Positions 26,005 through 37,420 are shown, counted from the first letter of the stretch. The stretch is 50,147 nt of DNA from an uncultured Clostridia bacterium (GCA_944354535.1 CALVPY010000016.1:1-50147), one strand, 5' to 3'. Numbers and translations: made by a program. The notes: generated from the letters alone by a model not told the origin.

Positions 26005-27180
26005 TCAGCCGAAATATTCCTTTGCGAGCTGTTCGAAGGCGGGAAGGCTATGCTCGATCGTGCTCCTTGCGACGCAGTAGGAAACGCGCACATAACCCGT
26101 AACGCCGAAGCTGTCGGAAGGCACGAGCAGCAGTTCGTACTTCTTTGCCCGCTCTGCAAACGCCTTGGCGTCGGGCTCGGGCGACTTCACGAAGAGATAG
26201 AACGCCCCGTCGGGCTCCACGCACTCGAAGCCGTCCTTTTGGAGCGCGTCGTGCAAAAGATCGCGGTTTTTGCGGTACTCCTCGATATCGCTGCTCTTGC
26301 CCAAACACTTCGCGCACACGCGCTGAAAGAGGGCGGGCGCGCAGACGAAGCCGAGGCTCCTGCCCGCGCCGCACACGGCGGCAAAAATATCCTTTGCGCC
26401 CACGCACGAAGGTCTGACCGCGATATAGCCGATGCGCTCGCCCGCAAGCGAGAGCGACTTCGAGAAGGAATAGCAGAGAACGGTGTTTTTGTACACATTC
26501 ATGGGATAGGGCACCTGCTTACCGTAGGTGAGTTCGCGGTAGGGCTCGTCGGCGATGAGGAAAATGGATCTATCTTTGCTCTTTTCTTCGAGGAGCTCCC
26601 CGAGCGCCCTGAGCTCTTCTTCGTCATACACGACGCCCGTAGGGTTGTTGGGCGAATTGACGAGGATGCCCTTCGTATGCTCGTTGATGGCCCCTTCCAC
26701 GGCGGCAAGGTCGATATGGAAGCGCGCGTCCGTTGGAACTTCGCGGCAGACACCCCCCGCCGCCTCGATAAAGACGCGGTACTCGGGGAAGTAGGGCGTG
26801 AGCACGATGAACTCATCCCCCTCTTCGCAAAGGGCATTGAGCGTGATGGTGAGCGACGCCGCCGCCCCGCACGTCATATACACGAGGTCCGCCGTCATGG
26901 GCACGCCGAAGCTCGTTTTGATATAGTTTGCGACGGCATCCCTCACGTCGGGCGCGCCCGCCGCCGACGTATAGCCGTGCAGCACCTCGGCGGGCATCGT
27001 CGCAAGCAGGCGGTCGATCTCCTCGCGCACGCAGGCGGGCGAAGGCACGCTGGGATTACCGAGCGAGAAATCAAAGACGTGTTCCCTCCCGATCTCGGCG
27101 GCGCGGCGGTTGCCGTACTCGAAGATCTCGCGGATGACGGAGCGCTCCTCACCCAATTTCTGCATCGTTTTGTTCAGCAT
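26005..27180 (-). CDS. class I/II pyridoxal-phosphate aminotransferase
   Basis: 391 residues. Fold-type I aminotransferase: FSLGNPSVPSP at the substrate entry, SPNNPTGVVYDEEEL, DEPYRELTYG with the Asp that contacts PLP, and the Schiff-base Lys in SFSKSLSLAGERIGY. The C-terminal domain ends with the conserved VRVSYCVAR Arg region. Closest in layout to the aspartate-aminotransferase-like group; specificity cannot be read from sequence. ATG 27180 with GGAGG 6 nt upstream. It follows uvrA by 81 nt on the same strand and may be partly co-transcribed with it. Confidence 0.92.
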   Translation of the reverse strand: MLNKTMQKLGEERSVIREIFEYGNRRAAEIGREHVFDFSLGNPSVPSPACVREEIDRLLATMPAEVLHGYTSAAGAPDVRDAVANYIKTSFGVPMTADLVYMTCGAAASLTITLNALCEEGDEFIVLTPYFPEYRVFIEAAGGVCREVPTDARFHIDLAAVEGAINEHTKGILVNSPNNPTGVVYDEEELRALGELLEEKSKDRSIFLIADEPYRELTYGKQVPYPMNVYKNTVLCYSFSKSLSLAGERIGYIAVRPSCVGAKDIFAAVCGAGRSLGFVCAPALFQRVCAKCLGKSSDIEEYRKNRDLLHDALQKDGFECVEPDGAFYLFVKSPEPDAKAFAERAKKYELLLVPSDSFGVTGYVRVSYCVARSTIEHSLPAFEQLAKEYFG

Positions 27181-27261
27181 ACAGTTTCCTCCGAAAGTTT
27201 ATTTTTGCGGGCGCGAACGGGCGCCCTGTTCGCGGCGCAGCCCCTTTGCGGAAAGCGCGCC

Positions 27262-30075
27262 TTACAACATTTTCTTTAAGAACTGCCCCGTGTAGCTTTG
27301 CTCGCACGCGGCGACTTCCTCGGGCGAGCCCGCCGCAATGACGGTGCCGCCGCCGTCGCCCCCCTCGGGGCCGAGGTCCAGAAGATAGTCCGCGACCTTG
27401 ATGACGTCGAGATTGTGTTCGATGACGAGGATGGTGTTCCCCCCGTCGCGCAGGCGCAAAAGGATGCGCACGAGCTTTTCAACGTCGTAGCTCGAAAGCC
27501 CCGTCGTCGGCTCGTCTAAAATATACATCGTCTTGCCCGTGGAGCGCTTAGAAAGCTCCGTGGCAAGTTTCACGCGCTGCGCCTCGCCGCCCGAGAGCGT
27601 CGTCGAGCTCTGCCCGAGCTTGATATACCCGAGCCCCACCTCGTTGAGGGTGGAGATTTTATTGTAGATGGAGGTCACGGGGCGGAAAAATTCGCACGCT
27701 TCCTCCACCGTCATTTCGAGGACGTCGGAAATGGTCTTGCCCTTATAGCGCACTTCGAGCGTTTCGCGGTTGTAGCGCTTGCCGCCGCACACTTCGCAGG
27801 GGACGTAGACGTCGGGCAAAAAGTGCATCTCGATCTTCATGATGCCGTCGCCTGAGCAGTTCTCGCACCGCCCGCCCGCGACGTTGAAGGAAAAGCGCCC
27901 CGCCTTGAAGCCCATCGTCTTGGCGTCGGGAGTCGCCGCGAACAGCTCGCGGATGGGGGTGAAGACGCCCGTGTACGTCGCGGGATTGGAGCGCGGCGTG
28001 CGGCCGATGGGAGACTGGTCGATGGCGATGACCTTATCGAAATATTCGATGCCCGTGTACGGACCCGACTTCCCGTAAGGAAGGCGCGCCCCGCCGAGGC
28101 GGTTGGAGAGGATGGGCAGAATGATCTCGTTGACGAGCGACGACTTGCCCGAACCGCTCACGCCCGTGACCGCCGTCATGAGCCCCACGGGGATGCGCGC
28201 CTCGATGCCCTTCAGATTGTTCTGGCGGCAGTCCTTAACACAAAACCACCTGCCGTCGGGCTGTTTTCTTACGGCGGGGACTTCTATTTTCCGCCTGCCC
28301 GCAAGGAAATCGCCCGTCAAAGACCGGGGCTCTGCCATGATGTCTTCCTGCGAGCCGCAGGCGACGATCTCGCCCCCGTGCACGCCCGCGCCCGGGCCGA
28401 CGTCCACGATATAGTCGGCGGCGCGGATGGTATCTTCGTCGTGCTCGACGACGATGAGGGTATTCCCGAGATCGCGCAGCCCCTTCAGAGAGCTTAAAAG
28501 TTTTTCGTTGTCGCGCTGATGCAGCCCGATGCTCGGCTCGTCGAGAATATACAAAACGCCCGAGAGCGCGGAGCCGATCTGCGTCGCCAAACGGATGCGC
28601 TGGCTCTCCCCGCCCGAAAGGGTGGCGGCGCTCCTTGACAGCGTCAGATAGTCGAGCCCCACGCCGATGAGGAAATTGACGCGGTTTTTGATCTCTTTTA
28701 AGACGACGTCCGCGATCGCGTGCTGGGTGGGCGTGAGCTGCAAATTGTCGCAGAAGGTGATGAGCTCCCGAACGGGCAGATCGCACACTTCTGCGATATT
28801 CTTCCCGCCCACGGTGACGGCGAGCGCCTCCTTTTTCAAACGTTTGCCGCGGCAGTCGGGGCAATCGGAAGTGCGCATATAGCGCTCGATATCCCACTTG
28901 ACGCCCTCCGAACTCGTCTGATTGTATCTTCGCTGCAAGTTGTTGACAAAGCCCTCCCACACGCTCTTATAGGTATTGTGGAAGGTCTTGGTGTGGTATT
29001 CGAGCTCGATCGCCTCCCCCTTGCTCCCGTACATCAGAAGATCGTACACCTCTTTGGGGAGCTCTTCGACGGGCGTATCCATCGAAAAGCCGTAGCGGCG
29101 GGAGAGCGCGGAGAGATACATCTGCGTGACGGAAGAGGAGTCGAGGTTCCACCCGCTGATGCGGATGGCGCCCTCGCGCAGCGTCTTCGTCTTATCGGGG
29201 CAGATGAGGTCGGGGTCGACGAGCTGGCGGAAGCCGAGACCCGTACACGTCGGGCAGGCGCCCCACGGCGTGTTGAAGGAGAAGAGGCGGGGCTCGATCT
29301 CCTCGATGGAGATGTTGCAGTCGGGGCAGGAATAGCGCGAGGAATACAGCGTCTCTTCCCCCTCCCTGTCGATGACGACGAGCCCGTCGGCAAGCTTCAA
29401 GGCGATCTCCAGGCTCTCCGTGAGGCGCTTTAAAATGCCTTCCTTGACGACAAGGCGGTCGACGACCACCGAGATGTTGTGCTTGATGTTCTTTTCGAGC
29501 TTGATGTCTTCCTGGAGATCGTAGACGATGCCGTCGATCTTGACGCGCGCAAAGCCGCTCTTGCGAAAGTCCGCCATCTCCTTGACGTATTCGCCCTTTC
29601 TGCCGCGCACGACGGGCGCTTCGAGCAAAATTTTGCTGCCTGCGGGCAGCTCCATGACGCGGTCGGCGATCTCGTCTACCGTCTGACGGCGGATCTCCCT
29701 GCCGCACTTGGGGCAGTGCGGCACGCCCACGCGCGCGAACAGAAGGCGGAGATAGTCGTAGATCTCCGTCACCGTGCCCACCGTGGAACGGGGGTTGTGC
29801 GAGGTCGTCTTCTGGTCGATGGAGATGGCGGGCGAAAGCCCGTCGATGCTCTCCACGTCCGGCTTTTCCATCATGCCGAGGAACTGGCGGGCGTAGGAAG
29901 AAAGGCTCTCCATATACCGCCTCTGCCCCTCTGCAAAGATGGTGTCGAAAGCGAGCGTACTCTTTCCGCTGCCCGAAACGCCCGTGAACACGGTGAGCGT
30001 GCCGCGCGGGATATGCACATCGACGTTCTTTAAGTTGTTTTCTTTGGCGCCTTTGACGTAAATTTCTTCTTTCAT
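27262..30075 (-). CDS. uvrA: excinuclease ABC subunit A
   Basis: 937 residues, full length. Two ABC modules: GVSGSGKSTLAFDT (about residue 32) and GVSGSGKSSLVNEI (about 640), signatures LSGGESQRIRLA and LSGGEAQRVKLA. Zinc modules include CPDC...CPTC and CENCSGDG...CEVCGGKRY; the CPKC pair sits in the UvrB-binding part. DNA-damage recognition ATPase of nucleotide excision repair. Start lies 3 nt after the nudix stop with only a weak AGG before it. Last core gene of the uvrB-HAD-nudix-uvrA operon. Confidence 0.98.
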   Translation of the reverse strand: MKEEIYVKGAKENNLKNVDVHIPRGTLTVFTGVSGSGKSTLAFDTIFAEGQRRYMESLSSYARQFLGMMEKPDVESIDGLSPAISIDQKTTSHNPRSTVGTVTEIYDYLRLLFARVGVPHCPKCGREIRRQTVDEIADRVMELPAGSKILLEAPVVRGRKGEYVKEMADFRKSGFARVKIDGIVYDLQEDIKLEKNIKHNISVVVDRLVVKEGILKRLTESLEIALKLADGLVVIDREGEETLYSSRYSCPDCNISIEEIEPRLFSFNTPWGACPTCTGLGFRQLVDPDLICPDKTKTLREGAIRISGWNLDSSSVTQMYLSALSRRYGFSMDTPVEELPKEVYDLLMYGSKGEAIELEYHTKTFHNTYKSVWEGFVNNLQRRYNQTSSEGVKWDIERYMRTSDCPDCRGKRLKKEALAVTVGGKNIAEVCDLPVRELITFCDNLQLTPTQHAIADVVLKEIKNRVNFLIGVGLDYLTLSRSAATLSGGESQRIRLATQIGSALSGVLYILDEPSIGLHQRDNEKLLSSLKGLRDLGNTLIVVEHDEDTIRAADYIVDVGPGAGVHGGEIVACGSQEDIMAEPRSLTGDFLAGRRKIEVPAVRKQPDGRWFCVKDCRQNNLKGIEARIPVGLMTAVTGVSGSGKSSLVNEIILPILSNRLGGARLPYGKSGPYTGIEYFDKVIAIDQSPIGRTPRSNPATYTGVFTPIRELFAATPDAKTMGFKAGRFSFNVAGGRCENCSGDGIMKIEMHFLPDVYVPCEVCGGKRYNRETLEVRYKGKTISDVLEMTVEEACEFFRPVTSIYNKISTLNEVGLGYIKLGQSSTTLSGGEAQRVKLATELSKRSTGKTMYILDEPTTGLSSYDVEKLVRILLRLRDGGNTILVIEHNLDVIKVADYLLDLGPEGGDGGGTVIAAGSPEEVAACEQSYTGQFLKKML

Positions 30076-30078
30076 AGC

Positions 30079-30546
30079 CTATTTCAGCACGATGAGCGGG
30101 TCGGTGCCCTCCTCATCGTATTTTGCAAACAGTTCGCGCGCTTCCCCTAAAAAGCACGCCATATATTCGTCCATCGCGGGGGACTTGCCTTCCGCCGCCA
30201 AGAACTCTTGAAGGGGCATCCAGAAGTTGCGCCCCTCGTGCGTTTCGGGCAGGAGCTCCCCTTCCCCTTCGGCGGTGTAAAGAAAGGCGAGATAGCGCTC
30301 CTTCTTCGTGCGGTGCGCCCAATGGACGAGCCCGCAGAAGGTAATGTCGGAAATGATAAGCCCCGTCTCTTCCTCCGCCTCTCTTTTGGCGGCAGAGAGA
30401 AAGCTTTCGCCCTCTTCGACGTGCCCGCCCGGGAAGATGAGCCCGTCCCAATGCCCCTTCTTGCGTTCTTCGACGGCGACAAGGTCGGTGCCCTTCTTTC
30501 TCACCATCACCATGACGGTGAGCTCAGCTTCTTCCGTGCGCTTCAT
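30079..30546 (-). CDS. NUDIX hydrolase, MutT-like (8-oxo-dGTP pyrophosphatase type)
   Basis: 155 residues. Complete Nudix box GGHVEEGESFLSAAKREAEE followed by ETGL, preceded by WDGLIFPGG as in MutT/YtkD-type enzymes that clean oxidised nucleotides. ATG 30546 (MKRTEEAELTVMVMV) has AAGGGAG 7 nt upstream; it overlaps the HAD gene end by 23 nt. Its place between uvrB and uvrA fits a damage-response role. Exact substrate is inferred. Confidence 0.88.
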   Translation of the reverse strand: MKRTEEAELTVMVMVRKKGTDLVAVEERKKGHWDGLIFPGGHVEEGESFLSAAKREAEEETGLIISDITFCGLVHWAHRTKKERYLAFLYTAEGEGELLPETHEGRNFWMPLQEFLAAEGKSPAMDEYMACFLGEARELFAKYDEEGTDPLIVLK

Positions 30547-31132
30547 GCCCGTTCTCCCTTTTTTCGGCGATTTTTGCAACGCACGCCGCGATGCCTTCCC
30601 AATCGTCGCCGACGTATTCGAACTCCCCGCGGAAGGCTTCCGTCGCTTTGCACACGGCAAGCACGGGCGTCACGCCGTGTGCTTTTGCCGAGCGGCAGTG
30701 GGTGAGGTTATCGTCGATGAGCACGTCAACTTTGTGCTCCTTGCAGTACTTCCCCTTCTCTTCGCAGTCGGCGACGAGCTCGTCGAAGGGAAAGTCGTGC
30801 CGCGTCAGCCACTCGTAAGAAATGGCATACGGATCGCCGAACCAGGTTTTCAGCCGCGCCGTCAGGATGATAAGGGTATGCCCTTCTTCTTTCCAACCCC
30901 AAAGCGTCTTCTGCGCACCCTCACGGGGGAGCGCTTCTATAAACGCCGCCGCCCCGCCCGCCCCAATGAAGCGGATGACGTCCTCCTCGCTCCAATCGCA
31001 CACGCGCACAAATGCGTTGGCGAAAGGATCGGTGATGCGGAAGGGCAGCCCCTCCTTCTCAAGGTAGGCGGCCGCATAGCGCGCCCGTTCGATCACGTTC
31101 AGCGTATCGTCGATGTCGATGGCGATCTTCAA
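30524..31132 (-). CDS. HAD-superfamily 5'-nucleotidase-like protein
   Basis: 202 residues. HAD motif I IDIDDTLN, motif II region IILTARL, and motif IV VLIDDNLTHC, as in NT5C-type 5'(3')-deoxyribonucleotidases. No signal peptide. The start codon is TTG (31132), supported by GGGAG 5 nt upstream and the immediate MKIAIDIDDTL motif. Starts 10 nt after uvrB. Could dephosphorylate damaged or excess nucleotides in the same repair operon as the nudix enzyme. Confidence 0.82.
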   Translation of the reverse strand: MKIAIDIDDTLNVIERARYAAAYLEKEGLPFRITDPFANAFVRVCDWSEEDVIRFIGAGGAAAFIEALPREGAQKTLWGWKEEGHTLIILTARLKTWFGDPYAISYEWLTRHDFPFDELVADCEEKGKYCKEHKVDVLIDDNLTHCRSAKAHGVTPVLAVCKATEAFRGEFEYVGDDWEGIAACVAKIAEKRENGHEAHGRS

Positions 31133-31142
31133 AGAAACTCCC

Positions 31143-33104
31143 TCACTTGCGCAGTTTTTTCTTGAGCTCCGCGATGCGCTCCCGAAGTTCTATGGCGCGC
31201 TCAAAGTCGAGCTGCGAAGACGCCACCTTCATGAGCGCCTTGAGCTTTTCGATCTCTTCGGGGATGTCCTTCATCGCAATGTCCTTTTCGGGCTTTGCCT
31301 TGCCCGTGATCATGAGCGAGGACTTGACCTCTTTGACGATGGTCTTTGGCGTGATGTGGTGTTCTTCGTTGTACTTCTGCTGGATGGCACGGCGGCGCTC
31401 CGTCTCGCCGATGGCGCGCTGCATGCTGCCCGTCATTTCGTCGGCATACATGATGACCCGCCCTTCGGCATTGCGCGCGGCTCTGCCGATGGTCTGCACG
31501 AGGGAAGTCTCGCTCCGCAAGAACCCCTCTTTGTCGGCGTCCAAAATGGCGACGAGGCGCACTTCGGGCAGATCGAGCCCTTCGCGCAGCAGGTTGATGC
31601 CGCACAAGACGTCGAATTCGCCCGACCGCAGCCCGTTGACGATGTCGATGCGCTCCAGCGTGTCGATGTCCGAGTGCATATAGCGCACTTTGACGTTGTT
31701 TTCCTTCAGATAGTCGGTGAGCGATTCCGCCATGCGCTTGGTGAGCGTCGTCACGAGCACCCTGCCGCCCGCCTTCGTGACAGAACGGATCTCCGAAAGA
31801 AGGTCGTCGATCTGCCCCTTGGTGGGGCGCACCGAGACGGGCGGATCGAGAAGGCCCGTCGGGCGGATGAGCTGTTCGACGACCTGGCCCGCCTGTTCGA
31901 GCTCGTAGGGCGCGGGCGTCGCCGAAACGCAGATGAGCTGCGGCACGCGCTCGTCGAATTCCTCGAAGGTGAGCGGGCGGTTGTCATACGCAGAGCGCAT
32001 GCGGAAGCCGTAGTCGACGAGGTTGGTCTTGCGCGCGAGGTCGCCGTGATACATGGCGCGGATCTGCGGGATGGTCATGTGGCTCTCGTCGATGAAGACG
32101 AGAAAATTTTGGGGGAAATAATCGAGAAGGGTGAAAGAGGGCTGCCCCGGCTCCCGCCCGTCGAAGTAGCGCGAATAGTTCTCCACGCCCGAACAGTACC
32201 CGATCTCTTTGAGCATTTCAAGGTCGTGTTCGGTGCGCTGGGAGAGGCGCTGCGCCTCCAAAAGCTTCCCCTCGTCCTCAAACGCCTTGACTTCCCCCTT
32301 GAGGTCTTCCTCGATCATGGAAAGAGCGCTTCGGAGGCGTTCGGAACCCACCGCATAGTGGCTCGCGGGGAAGATGACGGCGTGCTTCAAGGAAGAGACG
32401 ACCTTGCCCGTCACGACGTCCTCCTCGCCGAGCGAGTCGATCTCGTCGCCGAAAAATTCCACGCGGACGGCGACTTCGGAATTGGAAGCGGGGAAAATCT
32501 CCACGACGTCCCCCCGCACGCGGAAGGTGGAGCGCTTGAAATCGACGTCGTTGCGGGTATAGTGGATCTCGACGAGGCGGCGCAAGAGCTCGTCGCGCGC
32601 CATCTCCTGCCCGGGGCGCAGCGAGATGCCGAGGCGGAAGAACTCCTCGGGCGCGCCCAGGCCGTAGATGCAGGAGACAGAGGAGACGACGATGACGTCG
32701 TCCCGCTCGCCCAGAGCGCACGTTGCCGCATTGCGCAGCTTATCGATCTCGTCGTTCATCGAAAGGTCCTTCTCGATGTAGGTATCGGTGGAAGGGATAT
32801 AGCTCTCGGGCTGATAGTAATCGTAATAGGAGACGAAGTATTCGACGGCGTTTTCGGGGAAAAATTCGCGGAATTCGTTGCACAGCTGCGCCGCAAGCGT
32901 CTTGTTGTGCGCGATGACGAGCGTGGGCCGCCCCACGTTTTTGATGACGTTTGCCATCGTGAACGTCTTGCCGCTGCCCGTCACGCCGACGAGCACCTGC
33001 GTGCGGATGCCGTCCAAGACCCCTTCCGTCAGCTTTTCGATGGCTTCGGGCTGATCGCCCGTCGGCGAAAAGGGCGCATGCAGTTTGAATTCGCGGTGTT
33101 CCAT
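31143..33104 (-). CDS. uvrB: excinuclease ABC subunit B
   Basis: 653 residues. Helicase-like fold: Walker [11 protein letters not shown], beta-hairpin [16 protein letters not shown] box FIDESHMT, motifs [13 protein letters not shown] and QTIGRAARN, and the C-terminal UVR domain [17 protein letters not shown]. Loads onto damage with UvrA and recruits UvrC. ATG 33104 has GAGGAG 4 nt upstream. Promoter at 33143-33171 with a LexA-like box at 33125-33138 indicates SOS control of the whole operon. Confidence 0.98.
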   Translation of the reverse strand: MEHREFKLHAPFSPTGDQPEAIEKLTEGVLDGIRTQVLVGVTGSGKTFTMANVIKNVGRPTLVIAHNKTLAAQLCNEFREFFPENAVEYFVSYYDYYQPESYIPSTDTYIEKDLSMNDEIDKLRNAATCALGERDDVIVVSSVSCIYGLGAPEEFFRLGISLRPGQEMARDELLRRLVEIHYTRNDVDFKRSTFRVRGDVVEIFPASNSEVAVRVEFFGDEIDSLGEEDVVTGKVVSSLKHAVIFPASHYAVGSERLRSALSMIEEDLKGEVKAFEDEGKLLEAQRLSQRTEHDLEMLKEIGYCSGVENYSRYFDGREPGQPSFTLLDYFPQNFLVFIDESHMTIPQIRAMYHGDLARKTNLVDYGFRMRSAYDNRPLTFEEFDERVPQLICVSATPAPYELEQAGQVVEQLIRPTGLLDPPVSVRPTKGQIDDLLSEIRSVTKAGGRVLVTTLTKRMAESLTDYLKENNVKVRYMHSDIDTLERIDIVNGLRSGEFDVLCGINLLREGLDLPEVRLVAILDADKEGFLRSETSLVQTIGRAARNAEGRVIMYADEMTGSMQRAIGETERRRAIQQKYNEEHHITPKTIVKEVKSSLMITGKAKPEKDIAMKDIPEEIEKLKALMKVASSQLDFERAIELRERIAELKKKLRK

Positions 33105-33124
33105 GTCGCTCCTCAAAAAAGATA

Positions 33125-33138
33125 CAAACGAACGTTTG
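33125..33138. promoter_or_regulatory. LexA/DinR-like SOS operator at uvrB
   Basis: CAAAC-GAAC-GTTTG: inverted 5-bp arms with a 4-bp spacer, matching the Gram-positive LexA pattern CGAAC-RNRY-GTTYC except for A at position 2. It sits just downstream of the -10 box, where a repressor would block initiation. Confidence 0.75.
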
Positions 33139-33142
33139 CTTT

Positions 33143-33171
33143 ACTATACCACAGCCGAGAAACAATGTCAA
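33143..33171 (-). promoter_or_regulatory. sigma-A promoter of the uvrB operon
   Basis: TTGACA (33166-33171), 17-bp spacer, TATAGT (33143-33148) on the minus strand. Confidence 0.85.
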
Positions 33172-33204
33172 GAAAATGCGCGTCCTCTCCCTTAGGAAGG
33201 GGGC

Positions 33205-33229
33205 GAAAACGGGGCGATCGCCCGCCCCG
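33205..33229 (-). terminator. probable terminator of glnS
   Basis: GGGGCG/CGCCCC stem (33211-33216 with 33223-33228) followed by GTTTTCG on the minus strand, just after the glnS stop at 33240. Confidence 0.55.
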
Positions 33230-33239
33230 CCGCACAAAG

Positions 33240-34865
<1,626 letters not shown>

Positions 34866-34921
34866 ATCCTGCTCCTGATGTCGTGCGGGCAGCAGCGCGC
34901 CGCACGGTGTTTTCTCGCTCT

Positions 34922-34927
34922 ATTATA
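34922..34927 (-). promoter_or_regulatory. extended -10 promoter element of glnS
   Basis: TATAAT preceded by TATGG (TGN) on the minus strand; the -35 region is weak. Confidence 0.6.
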
Positions 34928-34983
34928 CCATAGAATGCCCGAAAAGCATACTCTTTCCGCCCGCTTTTGCAAAATTTCTAAAA

Positions 34984-35018
34984 ATTAGGTTGTATTTTAG
35001 CTAATCTTCGTGTATAAT
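34984..35018 (+). promoter_or_regulatory. promoter and probable autoregulatory operator of phd-doc
   Basis: TTGTAT (34990-34995), 17-bp spacer, TATAAT (35013-35018). Overlapping symmetry: ATTAG (34984-34988) with CTAAT (35001-35005), and palindrome TTAGCTAA (34997-35004) between the boxes. Phd-type antitoxins repress their own promoters, so this is the likely site. Confidence 0.7.
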
Positions 35019-35036
35019 AGGGGCGGAGGTAAAACC

Positions 35037-35279
35037 ATGATCGTCAATACCAATCAGATGCTCTCCGTGAGCGAAGCAAACCAAAACTTTTCCAAAGCCA
35101 CCAAACTTGCCGACCGGAACGGCAGCATCATTTTGCTCAAAAACAACCGCCCGAGCTATATGCTCATCTCCTTGCGCGAAAACCCCGATTTTGAACTGAC
35201 GGACGATGAAAAGATCGACGTCGTCGCCCGCCGCGTTCTGGAGCGCCACCGCAAGGCATTTGAGGAGCTCGCGAAATGA
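35037..35279 (+). CDS. Phd/YefM-family antitoxin
   Basis: 80 residues. N-terminal Phd/YefM DNA-binding fold (NQMLSVSEANQNFSKATKLA) with a following strand IILLKNNRPSYMLIS, and a charged C-terminal helix (about 55-80) that would block the toxin. ATG 35037 has GGAGG 7 nt upstream. Its TGA overlaps the toxin ATG. Expected to bind the operator at 34984-35018 alone and with Doc. Confidence 0.9.
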   Translation: MIVNTNQMLSVSEANQNFSKATKLADRNGSIILLKNNRPSYMLISLRENPDFELTDDEKIDVVARRVLERHRKAFEELAK

Positions 35280-35653
35280 TCCGCTTCGGCAAAGAGAAAG
35301 TGCTGCTTCTGCACCGCATCCTGATCGAACAGACAGGCGGCGAAGACGGCGTGCGCGACATGGGGCTGTTGGAATCGGCGCTTGCCGCCTGCGACGCCAC
35401 CTTCGACGGCAAGGAACTCTTCCCCACCAAAGAGGAAAAGGCGGCGCGCCTTTGTACGGGGCTTGTATCCAATCATGCCTTTGTGGACGGCAATAAACGC
35501 ATCGGCGTCTATGTGATGCTCACTTTTTTGGAAGTCAACGGCATCCGCCTGAACGTGACCGACCAAGAACTCGTCGGGATCGGGCTTTCCCTTGCGAAAA
35601 GCGAGATGAAGTACGAAGAACTCCTTGCATGGATCAAAGCGCACGAAGCCTGA
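35276..35653 (+). CDS. doc: Doc-type Fic-fold toxin
   Basis: 125 residues, the size of P1 Doc. The Fic-like active motif is NHAFVDGNKRIG (His about 67, Lys 74, Arg 75); Lys instead of the second Gly is the Doc variant that phosphorylates EF-Tu rather than AMPylating. MGLLESALA is also characteristic. Overlaps the antitoxin by ATGA, ends 23 nt before a strong terminator. Classic type II toxin-antitoxin pair between two aminoacyl-tRNA synthetase genes. Confidence 0.92.
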   Translation: MIRFGKEKVLLLHRILIEQTGGEDGVRDMGLLESALAACDATFDGKELFPTKEEKAARLCTGLVSNHAFVDGNKRIGVYVMLTFLEVNGIRLNVTDQELVGIGLSLAKSEMKYEELLAWIKAHEA

Positions 35654-35675
35654 GCTTTCCTTTTCTTGTTTCCCG

Positions 35676-35708
35676 CCGCCGCGAACGTTTCGCGGCGGTT
35701 TTCCTTTT
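35676..35708 (+). terminator. terminator of phd-doc
   Basis: Perfect 10-pair stem CCGCCGCGAA/TTCGCGGCGG with loop CGT, followed by TTTTCCTTTT. Confidence 0.85.
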
Positions 35709-35799
35709 GCTCCCGCCTTCTCCCTGCGTGATTTCCCGCCGTCCTGCCCGCCGCGCGCCCGAATTTTCCCCGCTTCCCCATTTCACGGGCGCGAAACGA

Positions 35800-35829
35800 T
35801 TGACAAATCAAGCCCGAAAATACTATACT
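35800..35829 (+). promoter_or_regulatory. sigma-A promoter of glyS
   Basis: TTGACA (35800-35805), 18-bp spacer, TATACT (35824-35829). The remaining leader is about 50 nt, too short for a T-box. Confidence 0.8.
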
Positions 35830-35884
35830 ATCCTTTGGAAAATTCAGAAAACAACGCGGCAAGCGCCGCATTTTGGAGCACGAT

Positions 35885-37261
35885 ATGGCAAAGAAAACAG
35901 TCACGATGGACAAGCTCGTCGCCCTCTGCAAGAACAGGGGCATCATCTTCCCCGGCAGCGAGATCTACGGCGGCATGGGCAATACCTGGGACTACGGCCC
36001 CGTGGGCGTAGAGATCAAGAACAACATCAAGCGCGCCTGGTGGAAGCGCTTCGTGCAGGAGAGCGACAACTCCTTCGGCGTGGACGCCGCCATCCTCATG
36101 AACAGCCGCGTATGGGAAGCGAGCGGGCACACCACCTCTTTCTCCGACCCCAAGATGGACTGCAAGGAATGCAAGAGCCGTCACCGCGCCGATAACCTCA
36201 TCGAGGCGCACTCCAAGGGCAAAGTCAACCCCGACCTCATGACCAACGAGGAGATGGAGCAGTACATTCAGGAGCACCACGTCTGCTGCCCCGTCTGCGG
36301 CAAGTTCAACTGGACGAACATCCGCACCTTCAACCTCATGTTCGAGACCTCCCGCGGCGTCACCGACGAGAGCCAGAACAAAATTTATCTCCGCCCCGAA
36401 ACGGCGCAGGGCGAATTCGTCAACTTCCTCAACGTGCAGCGCACCACGCGCGCCAAAGTGCCCTTCGGCATCGCGCAGGTGGGCAAGGCGTTCCGCAATG
36501 AAATAACGCCCGGCAACTTCATCTTCCGCACCATCGAGTTCGAGCAGATGGAGCACCAGTGGTTCTGCAAGGAGGGCACGGACGCCGAATACTACGCCGA
36601 ATTCAAAGAGAAGGCATGGCAGTTCCTTCTGGACCTCGGCTTTAACGCAGAACACCTCCGCTTCAAGGATCACGACAAGCTCGCCCACTACGCAAGGGCG
36701 GCGTGCGACATCCAGTACGACTTCCCGATGGGCTGGTCGGAGCTCAACGGCATCCACAACCGCACCGACTACGACCTTTCCCGCCACCAGGAATATTCGG
36801 GCAAGAGCCTCACTTACGTCGACCCCGTCTCGGGCGAGAAGTACATCCCCTACGTCATCGAGTACTCCATCGGCGCAGACCGCCTGATGCTCGCAGTGCT
36901 TTCCGAAGCGTATGACGAAGAGACGCTCGAAGGCGGCGACGTGCGCGTCGTGATGCACTTCCACCCCGCCATCGCGGCGTATAAGGCGGCCGTCCTGCCC
37001 CTTCAGAAGAACCTCGCGCCCAAGGCGAAGGAAATTTTGGCGCAGCTCAAAAAGCACTTCCCCGTCGCCTACGACGAGGCGGGCTCCATCGGTAAGCGCT
37101 ACCGCCGCCAGGACGAGATCGGCACCCCCTACTGCATTACGATCGACTTCGACACGCTGGAAAACGACACCGTCACCGTCCGCGACCGCGACTCCATGGA
37201 GCAGGTGCGCCTGAATATCAACGAACTCGTCGATTTCCTGAGAGAGAAGTGTGCATTTTAA
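35885..37261 (+). CDS. glyS: glycyl-tRNA synthetase, dimeric (alpha2) type
   Basis: 458 residues, the eukaryotic/archaeal-like single-chain form found in many Firmicutes. Class II core: [18 protein letters not shown], motif 2 region [26 protein letters not shown], motif 3 near the end of the core. A zinc-like insertion is marked by [11 protein letters not shown] and [11 protein letters not shown]-terminal anticodon-binding domain begins near residue 360 ([13 protein letters not shown]). ATG 35885 has GGAG 7 nt upstream. A module A hairpin starts 2 nt after the stop. Confidence 0.97.
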   Translation: MAKKTVTMDKLVALCKNRGIIFPGSEIYGGMGNTWDYGPVGVEIKNNIKRAWWKRFVQESDNSFGVDAAILMNSRVWEASGHTTSFSDPKMDCKECKSRHRADNLIEAHSKGKVNPDLMTNEEMEQYIQEHHVCCPVCGKFNWTNIRTFNLMFETSRGVTDESQNKIYLRPETAQGEFVNFLNVQRTTRAKVPFGIAQVGKAFRNEITPGNFIFRTIEFEQMEHQWFCKEGTDAEYYAEFKEKAWQFLLDLGFNAEHLRFKDHDKLAHYARAACDIQYDFPMGWSELNGIHNRTDYDLSRHQEYSGKSLTYVDPVSGEKYIPYVIEYSIGADRLMLAVLSEAYDEETLEGGDVRVVMHFHPAIAAYKAAVLPLQKNLAPKAKEILAQLKKHFPVAYDEAGSIGKRYRRQDEIGTPYCITIDFDTLENDTVTVRDRDSMEQVRLNINELVDFLREKCAF

Positions 37262-37263
37262 GT

Positions 37264-37301
37264 TCACGCATTTCTTTTGCTTCGCAAAACAAATGCCGTG
37301 A
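37264..37301 (+). repeat. module A hairpin directly after the glyS stop codon
   Basis: Arms TCACGCATTTCTTTTG and CAAAACAAATGCCGTGA around CTTCG, with one bulged C and one C-C mismatch, followed by GGGGTG. Not followed by a T run. Confidence 0.75.
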
Positions 37302-37304
37302 GGG

Positions 37305-37420
37305 GTGAGCAAATGCTTTCTTGGCAACGCCACGGTGTGGCGTTGACCATTTGCGAACCTGGAAATGGCGCATTGTTCGCGCCATTTCCTGACCGAGCGC
37401 GGTCTCTACCGCGCGAGAAG
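37305..37420 (+). repeat. module C core, copy 3
   Basis: Helix 1: clamp GCAAATG/CATTTGC (37309-37315, 37348-37354) around perfect CAACGCCAC-GGT-GTGGCGTTG. Helix 2: GGAAATGGCGC/GCGCCATTTCC (37361-37371, 37379-37389) with loop ATTGTTC. Helix 3: GCGCGG/CCGCGC (37397-37414) around TCTCTA. Compared with the copy at 46000, helix 2 has three compensatory pair changes and helix 3 has one. Confidence 0.8.

Noticed and set aside
35830-35884. Possible T-box leaders before glyS, glnS and metG
   Set aside because: The leaders are about 50-80 nt or show no specifier stem and no T-box consensus; too short.
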